A stretch of 64,000 nucleotides of DNA from JADJWR01 sp964610575 (GTDB taxonomy: Bacteria > Pseudomonadota > Gammaproteobacteria > Burkholderiales > Burkholderiaceae_F), in contig CAZSYX010000009.1 of assembly GCA_964610575.1 (NCBI GenBank), forward strand, positions 1-64,000. Direction: 5' to 3'. The notes under the pieces were generated by a model. That model ran no database searches and had not been told where the DNA came from. It saw only the letters and a list, made by a program, of their open reading frames with translations. This document shows, piece after piece, positions 38,401 through 46,850 of this stretch (within the stretch, counting starts at the first letter, position 1; the number at the start of each line of letters is the position of its first letter). A program made the translations under genes and the position numbers.

Positions 38401-41286
38401 GCCGTGGCTGATGACTACCGGCCCGATGCGGCGCATCTCTTCGCCGTCGGCGGCAATCGGCTCGGCGGCAGCAGCTTCTTCCGCTGCCGGCGGCGGCTCG
38501 GCAGCGAGGGGTCCTGCGGCTGCAGTCGGGACCGGCTCAGCCGTCTCGCCTTCGGCAACTGTCCCTGCGGCCGCTGTCGGCTTTGCGGCCGACCAGGCGG
38601 CGGCGAGCTCGGCCTCGAACTGCGCGAGGTCGACTGCGGGCTCGATCTCGCCGTCGGCACGCGCCGGCGCGGCTTGCGTGGCGACGGCCGGCTCGGGCGC
38701 CCGCTGGATCAGCGATTCGAAGGCCTCGAGGGTATCGAGTTCGGCTGCCGGCTCCGGCGGTTTCTCGCCCGCGGGCTGCAACACGGCCGACTCGATATCG
38801 AGCGGCTGGCCTTCGCGCACGCGGTGCGCCGCATCGACCAGCGGCTGCGGGTCGATCGTTGCAGTCGGGTCGAGACGGATGCGGCGGGTCCAGTCGCCCA
38901 TCAGCCTGCGGGCGGCAGCGGCCAGTGCGATCAGGTCGTCGGTGGCGGCACGCTCCTGCGACAGCCAGGCGTTGAAGCACTGTTCGACCGCCCACGCGCC
39001 TTCGCCGTAGTCGGCCAGTCCGACCATGCGGCTCGAACCCTTCAGCGTGTGGAAGGCGCGGCGCACGGTGGTCAGTCGCGCCATGTCGCCGCGCGCGGCG
39101 CGCAGCGCATCGAGCTGCTCGTCGATGCCGGCCAGGACCTCTTCGGCCTCCTCGACGAAGATACCCATCAGTTCCTGGTCGGCCGCGGCCTGCGTCTGCG
39201 GCAGCGGCACCGCCGCCGGTGCCGGCGGTGCCTCGGCCTTGGCCGGCGCCAGCATCTGCGCCAGCCGCATCGCCAGCGCGGCATCCGGTTGCTCGATCAA
39301 CTGCCTCGCCACCGCCGCCGCGTCGCGCGCGCGCGCCTTCAGCGCGGCGTCGTCGAGCAGGTCGGCATCGTTGGCCAGCTGCTTGGTGACCTCGACCAGC
39401 TCGCGGGCGGCGGCGGCATCGGCCGGCGCGGCCGCCAGGCGAGCAGCCAGTTCGCAGGCCCGCTCAGAGTGCTGGCGGACGGCGGACTCGACATTCTCCT
39501 CGTCGCCGCCTTGCTCCATCGCCAAGGCGTGCAGGTCGAAATCATCTTCGTCGTCGGCGAGTTCGTTGCGCCGCGGCACCGCCATGTCGGCGCTGAACAC
39601 CGCGCTCGCCGCATGCCACGAGAACTGGCTGCGCGGCCGGTCCGCATCCTGCTGCAGCGTTTCGATGAAGAAGCCGACCGCGCCGAGGTTACTGGCGAGG
39701 CGGGCGAAGTCGGCCTCGTCGGCCGGCGTGGCCGGATCCGCATAGCGGCGCACCGTGGCGCGCGCATCGTCGAGCGCTGCCACCGCCTCGTCGAAACCGA
39801 GCAGCGCCAGCACGCTTCCCATCTGCTCGAGCGTGCCGTCCAGTGCGGCGAGGTCGCCGCGCTCGGCAGGCTCGCGGAAGAAGCGGTCGAGGCGCTGCTC
39901 GACCTCGCGCAGCAGCCCGTTCATCTCGAGGATGACCGTCTGCATCGTCAGACGGTCCTGCGCCTTGCGCGCCAGCTCCGACAGCCAGGCGTCGACCGTC
40001 GCCGGCGCCTCGCCGAGGCGCGCAGCATGCAGCCGCTCGACCATCGCGCGGGAGCGAGTCTCGAACCGTTCGTCGAGGCTGGGCAGTTCGTCGACGCCGA
40101 GGTCGACCAGCAGCAGCGCGGTGGCCACCTCGATGGCCAGCGATTCACGCACCGAAACCGGCGCCTCCGCCAGTTCCCCGGCGAGCGTGCCGACCTCGGC
40201 GAGCAGCAGTTCGATCGGGCCGAGTTCGAGCGCCGCAGCGGCGCGGTGCGCGGCCTCGATGTGCCGGATGAACGGGGCAGCATCGCCGCTGACGACGGCT
40301 TCGTTCCACGCCGACTTCGCCTCGGCCAGCGACTCGCGCAGCACGCGCACCTGGCCGGCGTCGAGCAGCACGAGCTTGGTGCGCTCGTAGTCGGCCGGCA
40401 GCAGCGTATCGAGGTCGTACAGCTGGCGCGCTTCGGCCACCCGGGCCACGCGCGGATCGGCGCGGCCGATGTAATACAGCGCGTCGACGAGCAGGCGCTC
40501 CGCGACCGCGGCTCCGCCATCGATCAGGCGGCGCATCTGCAGGTTGACGCGCGCCAGCACCCGCTTCAGGTCGACGTCGACGGCGAGCGCGTCCGCATCG
40601 AGCGCGTCGAGCAGCCCGCGCACGACCCACCAGAAGCTGCGGGCCAGGCCACGTTGTGGCAGTCGCTCGAGATCCGACAGCGCATCGCGCATCTCGCGCC
40701 GCGCCTCCTGGTTCGACGCATCGCGCAGGAAGCGGAGCAGGGCGCCTTCGAAACGAACGCGCCGCACGCGCAGCTGGTCGGCCGTCATCGGCCGCACGTT
40801 GATCCTGGCGAGCGCCGGCCGGCGGGACAGGTCGGGAAACATCAGGTCGGCCGGGTGAACCCTTGCTGCGCCCACCAGTTGCAGCATGTCGCGATAGTGC
40901 GGGAACAGGCGGATTGGCTGGTCGGCGCGCCCGGCGCGCAGCCCTTCGAGGTAGGCGACCAGCGCCTGCAGCGCGCTTTCGACCTGGTGCACCGCGGCCG
41001 GAGTGCATTCGAGTGGCGCGGTTTCCCATCGCTTGAGCAACTGCTCGACCGAATCGAGCAGCAGCGCCGCGCCGCGCAGGTCGAGCATGCGCAATGCGCC
41101 GCCAGCCAGGTGAACCTGTACGCTCGCGCCGTGCAGCGGCCCGAGGTTGCCCTTGTCGCCAAGGAACTGGCGCACGCCGGCCACCGCGGCGTCGGTCGCG
41201 ACACGAATCTCGCCGGCAAGCCAGGCCAGCGGCGCCGCGTCGGGGCCCGGCTCGATCAACGGCTGCGGCATTGTCATTTCGCCCAT
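35467..41286 (-). CDS. chpA: ChpA/PilL-type hybrid CheA histidine kinase of the pilus chemosensory system
   Basis: About 1,939 residues. Several Hpt-like domains: a degenerate one near residue 60 (HLAGGALRMLDL), then phospho-His motifs HTLKGSSRMVG (about 749), HSLAGITATVG (about 1000) and HTVKGSARMAG (about 1209). Then a dimerisation domain, a CheA ATPase (HMVRNAIAHGLE about 1512, DDGAGLD), a CheW-like domain and a C-terminal receiver (VVDDSLTVRR, phospho-Asp in MLVDIEMPRMDG, Lys in LGKPYQ). It receives signals from PilJ and phosphorylates PilG/PilH to control type IV pili and twitching. The Ala/Glu/Pro-rich linkers between Hpt modules are low-complexity. The ATG at 41286 was chosen; a GTG at 41292 is possible. 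Confidence 0.92.
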   Translation of the reverse strand: MGEMTMPQPLIEPGPDAAPLAWLAGEIRVATDAAVAGVRQFLGDKGNLGPLHGASVQVHLAGGALRMLDLRGAALLLDSVEQLLKRWETAPLECTPAAVHQVESALQALVAYLEGLRAGRADQPIRLFPHYRDMLQLVGAARVHPADLMFPDLSRRPALARINVRPMTADQLRVRRVRFEGALLRFLRDASNQEARREMRDALSDLERLPQRGLARSFWWVVRGLLDALDADALAVDVDLKRVLARVNLQMRRLIDGGAAVAERLLVDALYYIGRADPRVARVAEARQLYDLDTLLPADYERTKLVLLDAGQVRVLRESLAEAKSAWNEAVVSGDAAPFIRHIEAAHRAAAALELGPIELLLAEVGTLAGELAEAPVSVRESLAIEVATALLLVDLGVDELPSLDERFETRSRAMVERLHAARLGEAPATVDAWLSELARKAQDRLTMQTVILEMNGLLREVEQRLDRFFREPAERGDLAALDGTLEQMGSVLALLGFDEAVAALDDARATVRRYADPATPADEADFARLASNLGAVGFFIETLQQDADRPRSQFSWHAASAVFSADMAVPRRNELADDEDDFDLHALAMEQGGDEENVESAVRQHSERACELAARLAAAPADAAAARELVEVTKQLANDADLLDDAALKARARDAAAVARQLIEQPDAALAMRLAQMLAPAKAEAPPAPAAVPLPQTQAAADQELMGIFVEEAEEVLAGIDEQLDALRAARGDMARLTTVRRAFHTLKGSSRMVGLADYGEGAWAVEQCFNAWLSQERAATDDLIALAAAARRLMGDWTRRIRLDPTATIDPQPLVDAAHRVREGQPLDIESAVLQPAGEKPPEPAAELDTLEAFESLIQRAPEPAVATQAAPARADGEIEPAVDLAQFEAELAAAWSAAKPTAAAGTVAEGETAEPVPTAAAGPLAAEPPPAAEEAAAAEPIAADGEEMRRIGPVVISHGLFSVFLSEADDTVRTLSQDIAEWRFEPSRSVSSTAMRSSHSLAGITATVGLETVWALADPLDDLLHEMSHLEHATHTVLTGAQFDSLERVIERIRGMLHQFAAGIYPPEAPDEAAAINELVSYVRTCRALAAEQEAKPAEAAPETATVEAAPSAAAVEAVAEPAPTEATAEAAPQPTASAGVPAVAAKPAEEPATAVSVSDDIDADLLPVFLAEAGELLPTVGSDLRALAGHPADRAPMRELMRLLHTVKGSARMAGAMHLGELMHDMETRVESAMALPQLPAELVDDLLARYDIAMTLYDGLQQGKSVEIPALPEAQAAPVAEHAPPAIEATLAAEQGLAAAEEERAETAPAAAEATTAQSFVRVRADVLDRLVDQAGEVLIARSRVENHTAVVKASLADLNENIHRLRTQMRDLEIQAEAQIQARSEKLSNESASFDPLEFDRFTRLQELTRMIAESIEDVATIQSVMYKGLQTSEGDLSAQYRLTRELQQQLMRVRLVPFASISERIYRVARQAAKEVGKRVNVDIRGDRTELDRVVLERMAGPFEHMVRNAIAHGLETPETRRAAGKPETGELRMEVRQEGSEIVIAIADDGAGLDLERIRARGLATGLLRTDQNPGDRELMDLIFAPGFSTASELTELAGRGVGMDVVRSEMSAFGGRIAISSEAGRGTRFTLNLPLTLAVTQVVLATVGGRRYAIPAGMVEHVKRVRPEDVAEAIAAGAIDMPGAGEVALRAMSQLLGEDMTLHQGRQVPVVLLRSGDDRMAVVADEVSTNQEVVVKNVGVQVSRLAGIIGATILGNGEIVLILNPVQLIARAPEPPRLAHTTTAVPQEEARTPTADGETEVTLAAAPLVMVVDDSLTVRRVTQRLLERSGYEVMLAKDGVDALRQLQDVRPDVMLVDIEMPRMDGFDLTRHVRGTELTRSIPIVMITSRTADKHRRMAMELGVNAYLGKPYQDDELLALIRSYVKERVLE

Positions 41287-41310
41287 GGGCACCCCCCCGC
41301 TGTCGGGTGA

Positions 41311-43614
41311 CTAGGAAACCCGGAAGCGGGCTACCGAATCCTTGAGTTCGCGCGCCAGCGTGGCCAGCTGGCCGATCGACTGCGCGGCGCGCCGCGTGCC
41401 TTCGGTCGTCTGCTCGTTGACGCCGAGGATCCGTTCGATCGCGTGCGCCACGCCATCGGCCGAGCTGGCCTGCTCCTGCGTGTTGCCGGCGATCTGCTCG
41501 ATCAGCTCGGCGAGCTGGCGCGAGACGCGGCCGATGTCGGCCAGCGCGGTGCCGGCCGCATCGGACAGCTTGGTGCCTTCGACCACCCCCTGCGTGCTCT
41601 TTTCCATTGCCGCCACCGCGTCCTGGGTGTCGGTCTGGATGGTCTTGACCAGCGCGGCGATCTGCTTGGCCGCCTCGGCCGAGCGATCGGCCAGGCGCTG
41701 CACTTCCTCGGCCACCACCGAGAAGCCGCGGCCGGCCTCGCCGGCGGAGGCGGCCTGGATCGCCGCGTTCAGCGCCAGCACGTTGGTCTGCTCGGTGATG
41801 TCCGAGATCAGCTCGACGATCTCGCCGATTTCCTGCGAGCTCTCGCCGAGCCGCTTGATCCGCTTGGCAGTCTCCTGGATCTGCTCGCGGATCTCGTTCA
41901 TGCCGGCGATCTGGTTGTACACCGCGCGCTGGCCGCGCTCGGCGGCTTCCAGCGAGACCCGCGCCACGCGTGCCGACTCGCCGGCGGCGCGCGACACGTC
42001 GCCGATCTTGGCGGTCATCTGCAGCACGTTGGCGCCGGTGTCCTTGATCTCTCGCGCCTGGCTTTCCGACGAGGTCATCAGGCGGGTGGCGATGTCGCGC
42101 GCCTCGGTCGAGGCGCTGTTGACCTGCTCGGCTGTCTCGTTGATGCGGCCAACCAGGCCGCGCAGTTCCTCGACGGTGTAGTTGATCGAGTCGGCAATGG
42201 CGCCGGTGATGTCCTCGGTCACCGTCGCCTGGACCGTGAGGTTGCCGTCGGCGACCTCCTGCAGTTCGTTCATCAGCCGCAGGATCGCCGCCTGGTTCTG
42301 TTCGTTGGCGCGCTTGGCCGTCTGCTCCAGTCGCTGCGCCTCGAGCCGCTGTGCTTCGGCTTCGAGCGCACGGCGACGGCTGCCGTGCAGCAGCACCTGC
42401 ATCAGTGCCACCACCGTGGCCAGCGACAACAGGCCGAACAACATCGCCGCGCCCACGTTGATCGCACGTCCGCCATGCTCGCGGGCAACCAGGTCCTCGA
42501 TGGCCGCCAGCTTTCCGCGCACCGCCTCGGCGTTGTCCTGCAGCACGCGGCGCGCGGCCGCCGCTTCGGCCACGGCGCCGGCCGCCGGCACGCCGGCCGC
42601 CGCAGCGGTCTGCAGCTCGGCGCCGATCTTCGCTACCTGCTGCAGCCGGTTGCGCACCTCCGCGTCCGAACTGTTCAGCAGGGTCTGCGTGATGTCGCGC
42701 ATCTGGGCGAGGTCGCGGCTCAGCGACTGGCCCGCCTCCGCGTTGCCCGCCCCGCCGGCCGGCAGGGCGTTGGCGTTGCGCGCCAGCCGCCAGGCCGCCG
42801 CGGAAAGCTGGCCGGCCAGCCCGACATCGCGCGCCGGCGCATTCTGCTGCAGCTTCAGCGTGCTGACCTCGTCGGCCAGCGCGGTCAGCCGCGGCGTCGC
42901 CTCGTTGATGGCGGCCAGCAGCGCGCCGAAGGAAAGCAGCGCCTTCTCCTGCGCGACGATGCGCGAGGCGGCGGCCTCGTACGCTTTCCACGTTTCCGCG
43001 AAGCGGGTCAGCTCGGCGGCCGCTGGACCGGAGGCGTTGCGGCCGAGGTCGAGCAGCACTTCACCGGCCTGGTCGCGGCTCGACTTCAGTTCGCCGATGG
43101 CGGCAGCATTGCCCTCGCTGGCGGGGGCGGCCGCACGGGCCATCCGCTGGCTGTGCACCGCGGCGGCGGCGAACTGCTCGGTCACCTCGATCTTCTGGCC
43201 GATGGCGCGCTGGTCGATGAACAGCACCGCCACGGTCAGCACCACGAACAGGCTAAGCAACAGCAGCAGGACCTGCAGTTGCTGCGCGAGCGGACGGTTG
43301 CCGAGCCCGGGGAGGGTCTTCTCCTGCAGGCGCTGCAGTATGCGAGATACCCACGGCTCCGCCTTGCTTTCCGGAAGCTTCAACTGCGAGCGGTCGATAC
43401 GCTGCGTGGGCGGCGCGGCAGGGATGACCGTCTCGCCGCGCGGGCGGTTGCCGGTGCTGGCGAACTCCGTGTAACGGAACGGCTGAACCGTGATCGGCCC
43501 CTCGGCAGTCGGCTCGCCCACTTCTTTAGCGCCCATGGTTCCCATCTCGTCCATCCTTTCTGCGCCTGTCACGGCGCTGCCGGCCGGGCCGCCTGTCGGG
43601 CCCGTGTAGTTCAT
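41311..43614 (-). CDS. pilJ: methyl-accepting chemotaxis protein PilJ
   Basis: 767 residues. A long cytosolic N-terminus is followed by a membrane helix (LLLLLSLFVVLTVAVLFI, about residues 115-132) and a periplasmic region with two PilJ-type helical sensor modules. A second helix (INVGAAMLFGLLSLATVVALMQVLL), a HAMP-like region and the signalling domain, with the conserved tip ITEQTNVLALNAAIQAASAGEAGRGFSVVAEEVQRLADRS, follow. It senses surface contact or small ligands and feeds the ChpA kinase through PilI. The ATG is 3 nt past the pilI stop. Confidence 0.93.
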   Translation of the reverse strand: MNYTGPTGGPAGSAVTGAERMDEMGTMGAKEVGEPTAEGPITVQPFRYTEFASTGNRPRGETVIPAAPPTQRIDRSQLKLPESKAEPWVSRILQRLQEKTLPGLGNRPLAQQLQVLLLLLSLFVVLTVAVLFIDQRAIGQKIEVTEQFAAAAVHSQRMARAAAPASEGNAAAIGELKSSRDQAGEVLLDLGRNASGPAAAELTRFAETWKAYEAAASRIVAQEKALLSFGALLAAINEATPRLTALADEVSTLKLQQNAPARDVGLAGQLSAAAWRLARNANALPAGGAGNAEAGQSLSRDLAQMRDITQTLLNSSDAEVRNRLQQVAKIGAELQTAAAAGVPAAGAVAEAAAARRVLQDNAEAVRGKLAAIEDLVAREHGGRAINVGAAMLFGLLSLATVVALMQVLLHGSRRRALEAEAQRLEAQRLEQTAKRANEQNQAAILRLMNELQEVADGNLTVQATVTEDITGAIADSINYTVEELRGLVGRINETAEQVNSASTEARDIATRLMTSSESQAREIKDTGANVLQMTAKIGDVSRAAGESARVARVSLEAAERGQRAVYNQIAGMNEIREQIQETAKRIKRLGESSQEIGEIVELISDITEQTNVLALNAAIQAASAGEAGRGFSVVAEEVQRLADRSAEAAKQIAALVKTIQTDTQDAVAAMEKSTQGVVEGTKLSDAAGTALADIGRVSRQLAELIEQIAGNTQEQASSADGVAHAIERILGVNEQTTEGTRRAAQSIGQLATLARELKDSVARFRVS

Positions 43615-43617
43615 CGC

Positions 43618-44151
43618 CTAGACGCCGATCGACGCGAAGCGCTCGTCGGCCACCAGGCGCGCCAGGTTCAGTTCAGTCAGCGTCATGCCGCCGGAATCGC
43701 GGAAGCGGGCGCCTTCCCAGGGCACTCCCGCCTCGGCTTCCGGCAGCGCATCGAGATCCTTGGCGCTGCGCAGGCCGAAGGCGCGGGTGACCAGCAGCGC
43801 CGCGTTGACTTTCAGCGACTCGCCGAGCACCAGCAGCTGCAGGCCCTCCTCGTCGCGCAGCGGCTCTTCGCCGGCCATCTGCGGCAGGTCGTAGACGCCG
43901 ACCAGGCGGCCGCGCACGTTGGCCAGGCCGCGGAACCACGGCCGCGTCCACGGCACACGCGCAATCGACGACACCGGCACGACCTCGCCGATGCTGGACA
44001 TGTCGACCAGGTAGCCGCGGCTGCCGATGCGCACGCCAAGCTGCGCCGCCTGCATCTCGCGCGCCGGCGCCTCGCTCAGGCGCTGCGTCAGCTGCGCCGA
44101 GAACTCGCGCAGGTTGGCCATGTGCTTGGGGTGTTCCATCGGCGCGTTCAT
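43618..44151 (-). CDS. pilI: CheW-like coupling protein PilI
   Basis: 177 residues. CheW domain with RIGSRGYLVDMSSIGEVVPV, VPWTRPWFRGLANVRGRLVGVYDL and a C-terminal LNLARLVADERFASIGV. It links the PilJ receptor to ChpA. The ATG at 44151 lies just after the pilH TGA. A GTG at 44157 overlapping the pilH stop is an alternative that adds two residues. Confidence 0.9.
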   Translation of the reverse strand: MNAPMEHPKHMANLREFSAQLTQRLSEAPAREMQAAQLGVRIGSRGYLVDMSSIGEVVPVSSIARVPWTRPWFRGLANVRGRLVGVYDLPQMAGEEPLRDEEGLQLLVLGESLKVNAALLVTRAFGLRSAKDLDALPEAEAGVPWEGARFRDSGGMTLTELNLARLVADERFASIGV

Positions 44152-44153
44152 GG

Positions 44154-44519
44154 TCACCCTATCGCGGCGATCTTGCCGAGCAGTTCCTCGGCCTTGACCG
44201 GCTTGGTGACGTAGTCACGCGCGCCCTGGCGCAGGCCCCAGATGCGGTCGGTCTGCTGGTTCTTGCTGGTGCACATGATGATCGGGATGTGCTGCGTGGC
44301 CGGGTCGCGCGCGATCTGCCGCGTCAGCTGGAAGCCGTTCTGCCCCGGCATCACCACGTCCATCAGGATCAGGTCGGGCTCGACGGCCTTGACCTTGATC
44401 AGCGCCTCCTCGGCGTTCTCCGCCGCCGACACGTGGAAGCCGTTGCGGGTCAGCAACTCGGTCAGGAAGTAGCGCTCGGTGGGCGAGTCGTCGACGACGA
44501 GGACCTTCTTGATCGTCAT
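44154..44519 (-). CDS. pilH: response regulator PilH
   Basis: 121-residue single receiver domain: acidic pocket VVDDSP, phospho-Asp in LILMDVVMPGQNG (about residue 52), Thr/Ser in IIMCTSK, Lys in YVTKPV. In the Chp system PilH acts as a phosphate sink or governs pilus retraction. It is the middle gene of a closely spaced operon. Confidence 0.93.
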   Translation of the reverse strand: MTIKKVLVVDDSPTERYFLTELLTRNGFHVSAAENAEEALIKVKAVEPDLILMDVVMPGQNGFQLTRQIARDPATQHIPIIMCTSKNQQTDRIWGLRQGARDYVTKPVKAEELLGKIAAIG

Positions 44520-44535
44520 GTGTGGGGTTCCGGCG

Positions 44536-44946
44536 TCAGGTCAGGGCGGTCGAGTTAACCGAGTGCTGCAGCACCGCGGTCAGCAGGCTGTCCTTGGTGA
44601 ACGGCTTGGTGAGGTATTCGCTGGAGCCGACCATGCGGCCGCGCGCACGGTCGAACAGGCCGTCCTTCGACGACAGCATCACCACCGGCGTCTTCGAGAA
44701 GCGCGGGCTGCGCTTGATCAGCGCGCAGGTCTGGTAGCCGTCCAGCCGCGGCATCAGGATGTCGCAGAAGATGATGGCCGGCTGGTGGTCGTTGATCTTG
44801 GCCAGCGCTTCGAAGCCGTCGTTGGCCAGGATCACCTCGCAGCCGGCCTGCTTCAGGAAGATCTCGGCGCTGCGGCGGATCGTGTTCGAGTCGTCGATCA
44901 CCATCACGCGCGTGCCGCGAATCGGGCTGAAATCGTGTATCGACAT
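44536..44946 (-). CDS. pilG: response regulator PilG
   Basis: 136-residue single receiver domain: VIDDSNTIRR, phospho-Asp in IIFCDILMPRLDGYQT, VVMLSSKDG, and Lys in YLTKPFTKD. PilG relays ChpA phosphorylation to pilus extension. First gene of the chp operon, 94 nt downstream of the rubredoxin gene in the same direction, so the two may share a transcript. Confidence 0.93.
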   Translation of the reverse strand: MSIHDFSPIRGTRVMVIDDSNTIRRSAEIFLKQAGCEVILANDGFEALAKINDHQPAIIFCDILMPRLDGYQTCALIKRSPRFSKTPVVMLSSKDGLFDRARGRMVGSSEYLTKPFTKDSLLTAVLQHSVNSTALT

Positions 44947-45040
44947 GCAAAGACTCCGGGCTACGGAACGCTCTTCGACGTGAAAAGGGGCGGATGCGGA
45001 CTTCGGGCGGGTGTTTCTGCGCCGGCCTTTGCGGCTCGGC

Positions 45041-45223
45041 TCAGATTTCCACCATTTCGAAGTCCTCCTTACGGGCGCCGCACTCCGGACAGGTCCAGTT
45101 CGGCGGGATCTGCTCCCATGGCGTGCCCGGGGCGATGCCTTCGTTCGGCAGTCCGGCCGCCTCGTCGTAGATCCAACCGCAGATCAGACACATCCATGCG
45201 CGTTTGCCCGCTTCAGCTGCCAT
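45041..45223 (-). CDS. rubredoxin
   Basis: 60 residues, normal rubredoxin size. The iron is bound by two Cys pairs, MCLICGWIYDEAAG (Cys12, Cys15) and WTCPECGARKEDFE (Cys45, Cys48). A small cytosolic one-electron carrier; partner unknown. The ATG at 45223 is used. It is divergent from hemL and upstream of pilG, an arrangement common in Burkholderiales. Confidence 0.95.
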   Translation of the reverse strand: MAAEAGKRAWMCLICGWIYDEAAGLPNEGIAPGTPWEQIPPNWTCPECGARKEDFEMVEI

Positions 45224-45513
45224 TTCCGGTCGTGTTTGAAACGTGTTCGTGTTGACTCACATACTTGCCGAGCGATCATAGCCCGGGCTTTCCGCGGGGC
45301 GATCGGCCAAATGTTCATGCTTACGGTCTAGAACCAATCTCGGGTTTCGGAGTGCGGCTTGGGCGCCCGCGGGCGGTCGCCCGGCCCGCCTGCACGGCCC
45401 GCTTCAGGACCGCAAGTCCTGGGGGCGGGCCCCGCCGCCGTTGCCGGCGGCTTCGCCTTGGCACCGGCGGGCACGGCGTCGCGGCTGCGTAGACTTGCGC
45501 CTTTGCCGCAACG

Positions 45514-46815
45514 GTGAGCCACGTGGACCGCAACGAACAGCTTTTCAGCCGCGCCCAGCAGACGATCCCCGGCGGCGTCAATTCGCCGGTGCGGGCCTTC
45601 CGCTCCGTGGGTGGCACGCCGCGCTTCATCGTTCGCGCGCAGGGACCGCACTTCTGGGACGCCGACGGTCGTCGCTACATCGACTACATCGGCTCGTGGG
45701 GGCCGATGATCGTCGGCCATGCGCACCCCGAGGTGGTGCGCGCCGTGCAGGAGGCGGCCGCGCGCGGCCTGTCGTACGGCGCGCCGACCGAGGCCGAGGT
45801 CGAGATGGCCGAGGAACTGGTGCGGCTGGTGCCCTCGATGCAGCAGGTGCGGCTGGTCTCCTCCGGCACCGAGGCGGCGATGAGCGCCATCCGGCTGGCG
45901 CGCGGCGCGGCCGGCGGTGGCAAGGGGCGGCGGAAACTCATCAAGTTCGAGGGCTGCTATCACGGCCATGCCGACAGCCTGCTGGTGAAGGCGGGCTCCG
46001 GCCTGCTCACCTTCGGCAACCCGAGCTCGGCCGGCGTGCCGGCCGAGATCACCCAGCACACGCTGGTGCTCGACTACAACGACTGCCAGCAGCTCGAGGA
46101 CGCCTTCAAGCAGCACGGCGACGACATGGCCTGCGTGATCGTCGAGCCGGTGGCCGGCAACATGAACCTGGTGCGCGCCACCCCGGAGTTCCTGCAGACG
46201 ATGCGCCGGCTGTGCACGCAGCACGGCGCGCTGCTGGTGTTCGACGAGGTCATGACGGGCTTCCGCGTGGCTCTTGGCGGCGCGCAGTCGCTGTACGACA
46301 TCCGGCCTGACATCACCGTGCTCGGCAAGGTGATCGGCGGCGGCATGCCGGTGGCGGCCTTCGGCGGTTCGCGCGAGGTGATGAAACACCTCGCGCCGCT
46401 CGGCGCCGTGTACCAGGCGGGCACGCTGTCGGGAAACCCGGTCGCGGTGGCCTGCGGCATGGCCACGCTCAAGCTGATCCAGGCACCGGGTTTCTACGAG
46501 CGATTGGGCAGCGCGACGCAGGCGCTGGTCGACGGCTTGTCCGGCGCGGCGCGCGAGGCCGGCGTGACCTTCTGTGCCGACCGGGTCGGCGCGATGTTCG
46601 GCATCTACTTCGCCAAGTCGGTGCCGGCGAGCTACGCGCAGATCATGGCCACCGACAAGGACCGCTTCAACCGGTTCTTCCACGCCATGCTCGACCGCGG
46701 CGTGTACCTTGCGCCGTCGGCCTTCGAGGCCGGCTTCGTCTCTGCGGCGCATGACAGAGCTGCCATCGACGAGACTGTGGCGGCGGCGCGACAGGCGTTC
46801 GATCTTGCTCGCTGA
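45514..46815 (+). CDS. hemL: glutamate-1-semialdehyde 2,1-aminomutase
   Basis: 433 residues. PLP enzyme converting glutamate-1-semialdehyde to 5-aminolevulinate for heme synthesis. N-terminal RNEQLFSRAQQTIPGGVNSPVRAF, substrate-binding SSGTEAAMSAIRLAR, FDEVMTGFRVALGGAQ, and the PLP Lys in VLGKVIGGGMPVAAFGG are all present. The GTG at 45514 was chosen. The 290-nt region shared with the divergent rubredoxin gene contains no further gene. Confidence 0.95.
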   Translation: MSHVDRNEQLFSRAQQTIPGGVNSPVRAFRSVGGTPRFIVRAQGPHFWDADGRRYIDYIGSWGPMIVGHAHPEVVRAVQEAAARGLSYGAPTEAEVEMAEELVRLVPSMQQVRLVSSGTEAAMSAIRLARGAAGGGKGRRKLIKFEGCYHGHADSLLVKAGSGLLTFGNPSSAGVPAEITQHTLVLDYNDCQQLEDAFKQHGDDMACVIVEPVAGNMNLVRATPEFLQTMRRLCTQHGALLVFDEVMTGFRVALGGAQSLYDIRPDITVLGKVIGGGMPVAAFGGSREVMKHLAPLGAVYQAGTLSGNPVAVACGMATLKLIQAPGFYERLGSATQALVDGLSGAAREAGVTFCADRVGAMFGIYFAKSVPASYAQIMATDKDRFNRFFHAMLDRGVYLAPSAFEAGFVSAAHDRAAIDETVAAARQAFDLAR

Positions 46816-46850
46816 CGGAACTCGGCGGCGCGGCTGCTGACGAAGGCACG

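Noticed and set aside
36151..41310. Very long open frame (over 1,700 codons) on the + strand opposite chpA
   Set aside because: It is the antisense shadow of a high-GC gene. The translation is His/Arg/Gly-rich without domains, while the minus strand encodes a full hybrid kinase.
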